Positions 63,569 to 64,000 of a DNA stretch of 64,000 nt are shown piece by piece (the first letter of the stretch is position 1; each line of letters opens with the position of its first letter). The notes beneath the pieces were generated by a model. The model saw only the letters and a list, made by a program, of their open reading frames with translations, ran no database searches and was not told the DNA's origin. The DNA is from an uncultured Bacilli bacterium (GTDB taxonomy: Bacteria > Bacillota_I > Bacilli_A > RF39 > UBA660): assembly GCA_934098375.1 (NCBI GenBank), contig CAKOOC010000002.1:1-64000 (forward strand). The letters run 5' to 3'. Position numbers and translations under genes: made by a program.

Positions 63569-64000
63569 AGAAAGAGTATCAATAGTAGTACCAGTATATA
63601 ATGTTAAAGATTATTTAGATAAATGTTTAAATACATTAGTAAATCAAACTATGAAAGACATTGAAATAATTATAGTTAATGATGGAAGCACAGATGATAG
63701 TTATAAAATTATTGATAAATATGCAAAAAAATACTCTAAAATAATTAAAGTTTTAAACCAACAAAATCAAGGCTTAAGCGATGCCAGAAATAATGGTTTA
63801 AAATTAGCAACTGCTGACTATGTCATGTTTGTTGATAGTGATGATTATTTAAATCTCGATGCGGTGGAAAAAGCGTATAAAAAAATAACAGGCGAAAAAG
63901 CCGATGTCGTAATTTTTGGCAACAATGTTGTTGATGAATCAGGAAATATTATATCTGCAACTTATCCAAGTAAAACAATATATAATAATGAGCTTGAAAA
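63561..64000 (+). CDS. Glycosyltransferase family 2 protein (cut by the window end)
   Basis: The first 146 codons of a GT-A glycosyltransferase. The start MTKERVSIVVPVYNVKDYLDKCL, then IEIIIVNDGSTDDSYKII, GLSDARNNGLKLA and YVMFVDSDDYL (D-x-D metal site) are the usual nucleotide-binding elements. AAAGGT precedes the ATG, which lies inside the end of the previous gene. The acceptor and sugar cannot be told from the visible part. Confidence 0.92.
   Translation, partial: MTKERVSIVVPVYNVKDYLDKCLNTLVNQTMKDIEIIIVNDGSTDDSYKIIDKYAKKYSKIIKVLNQQNQGLSDARNNGLKLATADYVMFVDSDDYLNLDAVEKAYKKITGEKADVVIFGNNVVDESGNIISATYPSKTIYNNELE

Overview
The window is very AT-rich (my estimate is under 30% G+C), densely packed DNA from a Gram-positive-type, low-GC bacterium. 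The order ychF - rpsF - ssb - rpsR - rplI - dnaB - walJ - rlmH is the origin-proximal order of Bacilli, and lysS and pheST have T-box leaders. The cell has a wall: it encodes a muramoyl-alanine amidase, an M23 endopeptidase with LysM and G5 domains, and LemA. UGA is a stop codon here: prfB (release factor 2) is present with its autoregulatory UGA frameshift site. This excludes the Mycoplasma code. My best guess is an uncultured, host-associated member of the Bacilli near the wall-bearing Mollicutes-like or Erysipelotrichia-like lineages. This rests on gene content only, and no search was run.

Layout. 1-4764 is a small accessory patch: a decayed RhuM gene, a WYL regulator, a SIS protein, an HD phosphohydrolase, an aminoglycoside-phosphotransferase-like kinase, and an acetyltransferase whose 5' end is frameshifted. 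4831-7698 holds two membrane proteins, a 3-hydroxyacyl-CoA dehydrogenase and a lipoprotein. 7701-10709 (minus) is a complete bacterial non-homologous end-joining operon, ku - ligase - phosphoesterase/polymerase, with LigD split into two polypeptides and a NERD-domain gene divergent from it. 11814-19621 carries a phosphorylase, prfB, a YitT protein, an amidase, an Abi/HEPN protein, HtrA, an ATP-grasp protein and ychF. 20341-28600 is the replication, ribosome and DNA-repair core. 28703-37352 holds a coiled-coil protein, LemA, an orphan GerQ-like coat protein, lysS fused to a C-terminal tRNA-binding domain, a YfcC-type carrier and a protein with a transglutaminase-like triad. 37414-47184 holds T-box-pheST, a regulator with a degenerate ImmA/IrrE domain, pcrA, an ATPase and ligA. 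47313-50663 is a three-gene membrane operon with a degenerate GGDEF protein. 50664-53564 has a structured intergenic element, an FtsX remnant, a heavy-metal P-type ATPase and a DinD remnant.

The last 10 kb (53647-64000) builds and decorates the cell surface. An ABC transporter resembling 2-aminoethylphosphonate/iron importers (lipoprotein, ATPase, fused permease) is translationally coupled to an HTH-LicC-like cytidylyltransferase. After a truncated ISL3 transposase come a flippase, a sulfotransferase-like protein, LicD and two glycosyltransferases. Together these look like a salvage-and-decorate pathway: import a zwitterionic headgroup, activate it with CTP, and transfer it to an exported glycan.

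Four decayed genes (RhuM, acetyltransferase 5' end, FtsX, DinD) and the broken transposase show ongoing gene loss in the accessory patches. Promoters recurrently use the extended -10 box TGCTATAAT, and ribosome-binding sites are commonly AGGTGA or AAAGGAGG.
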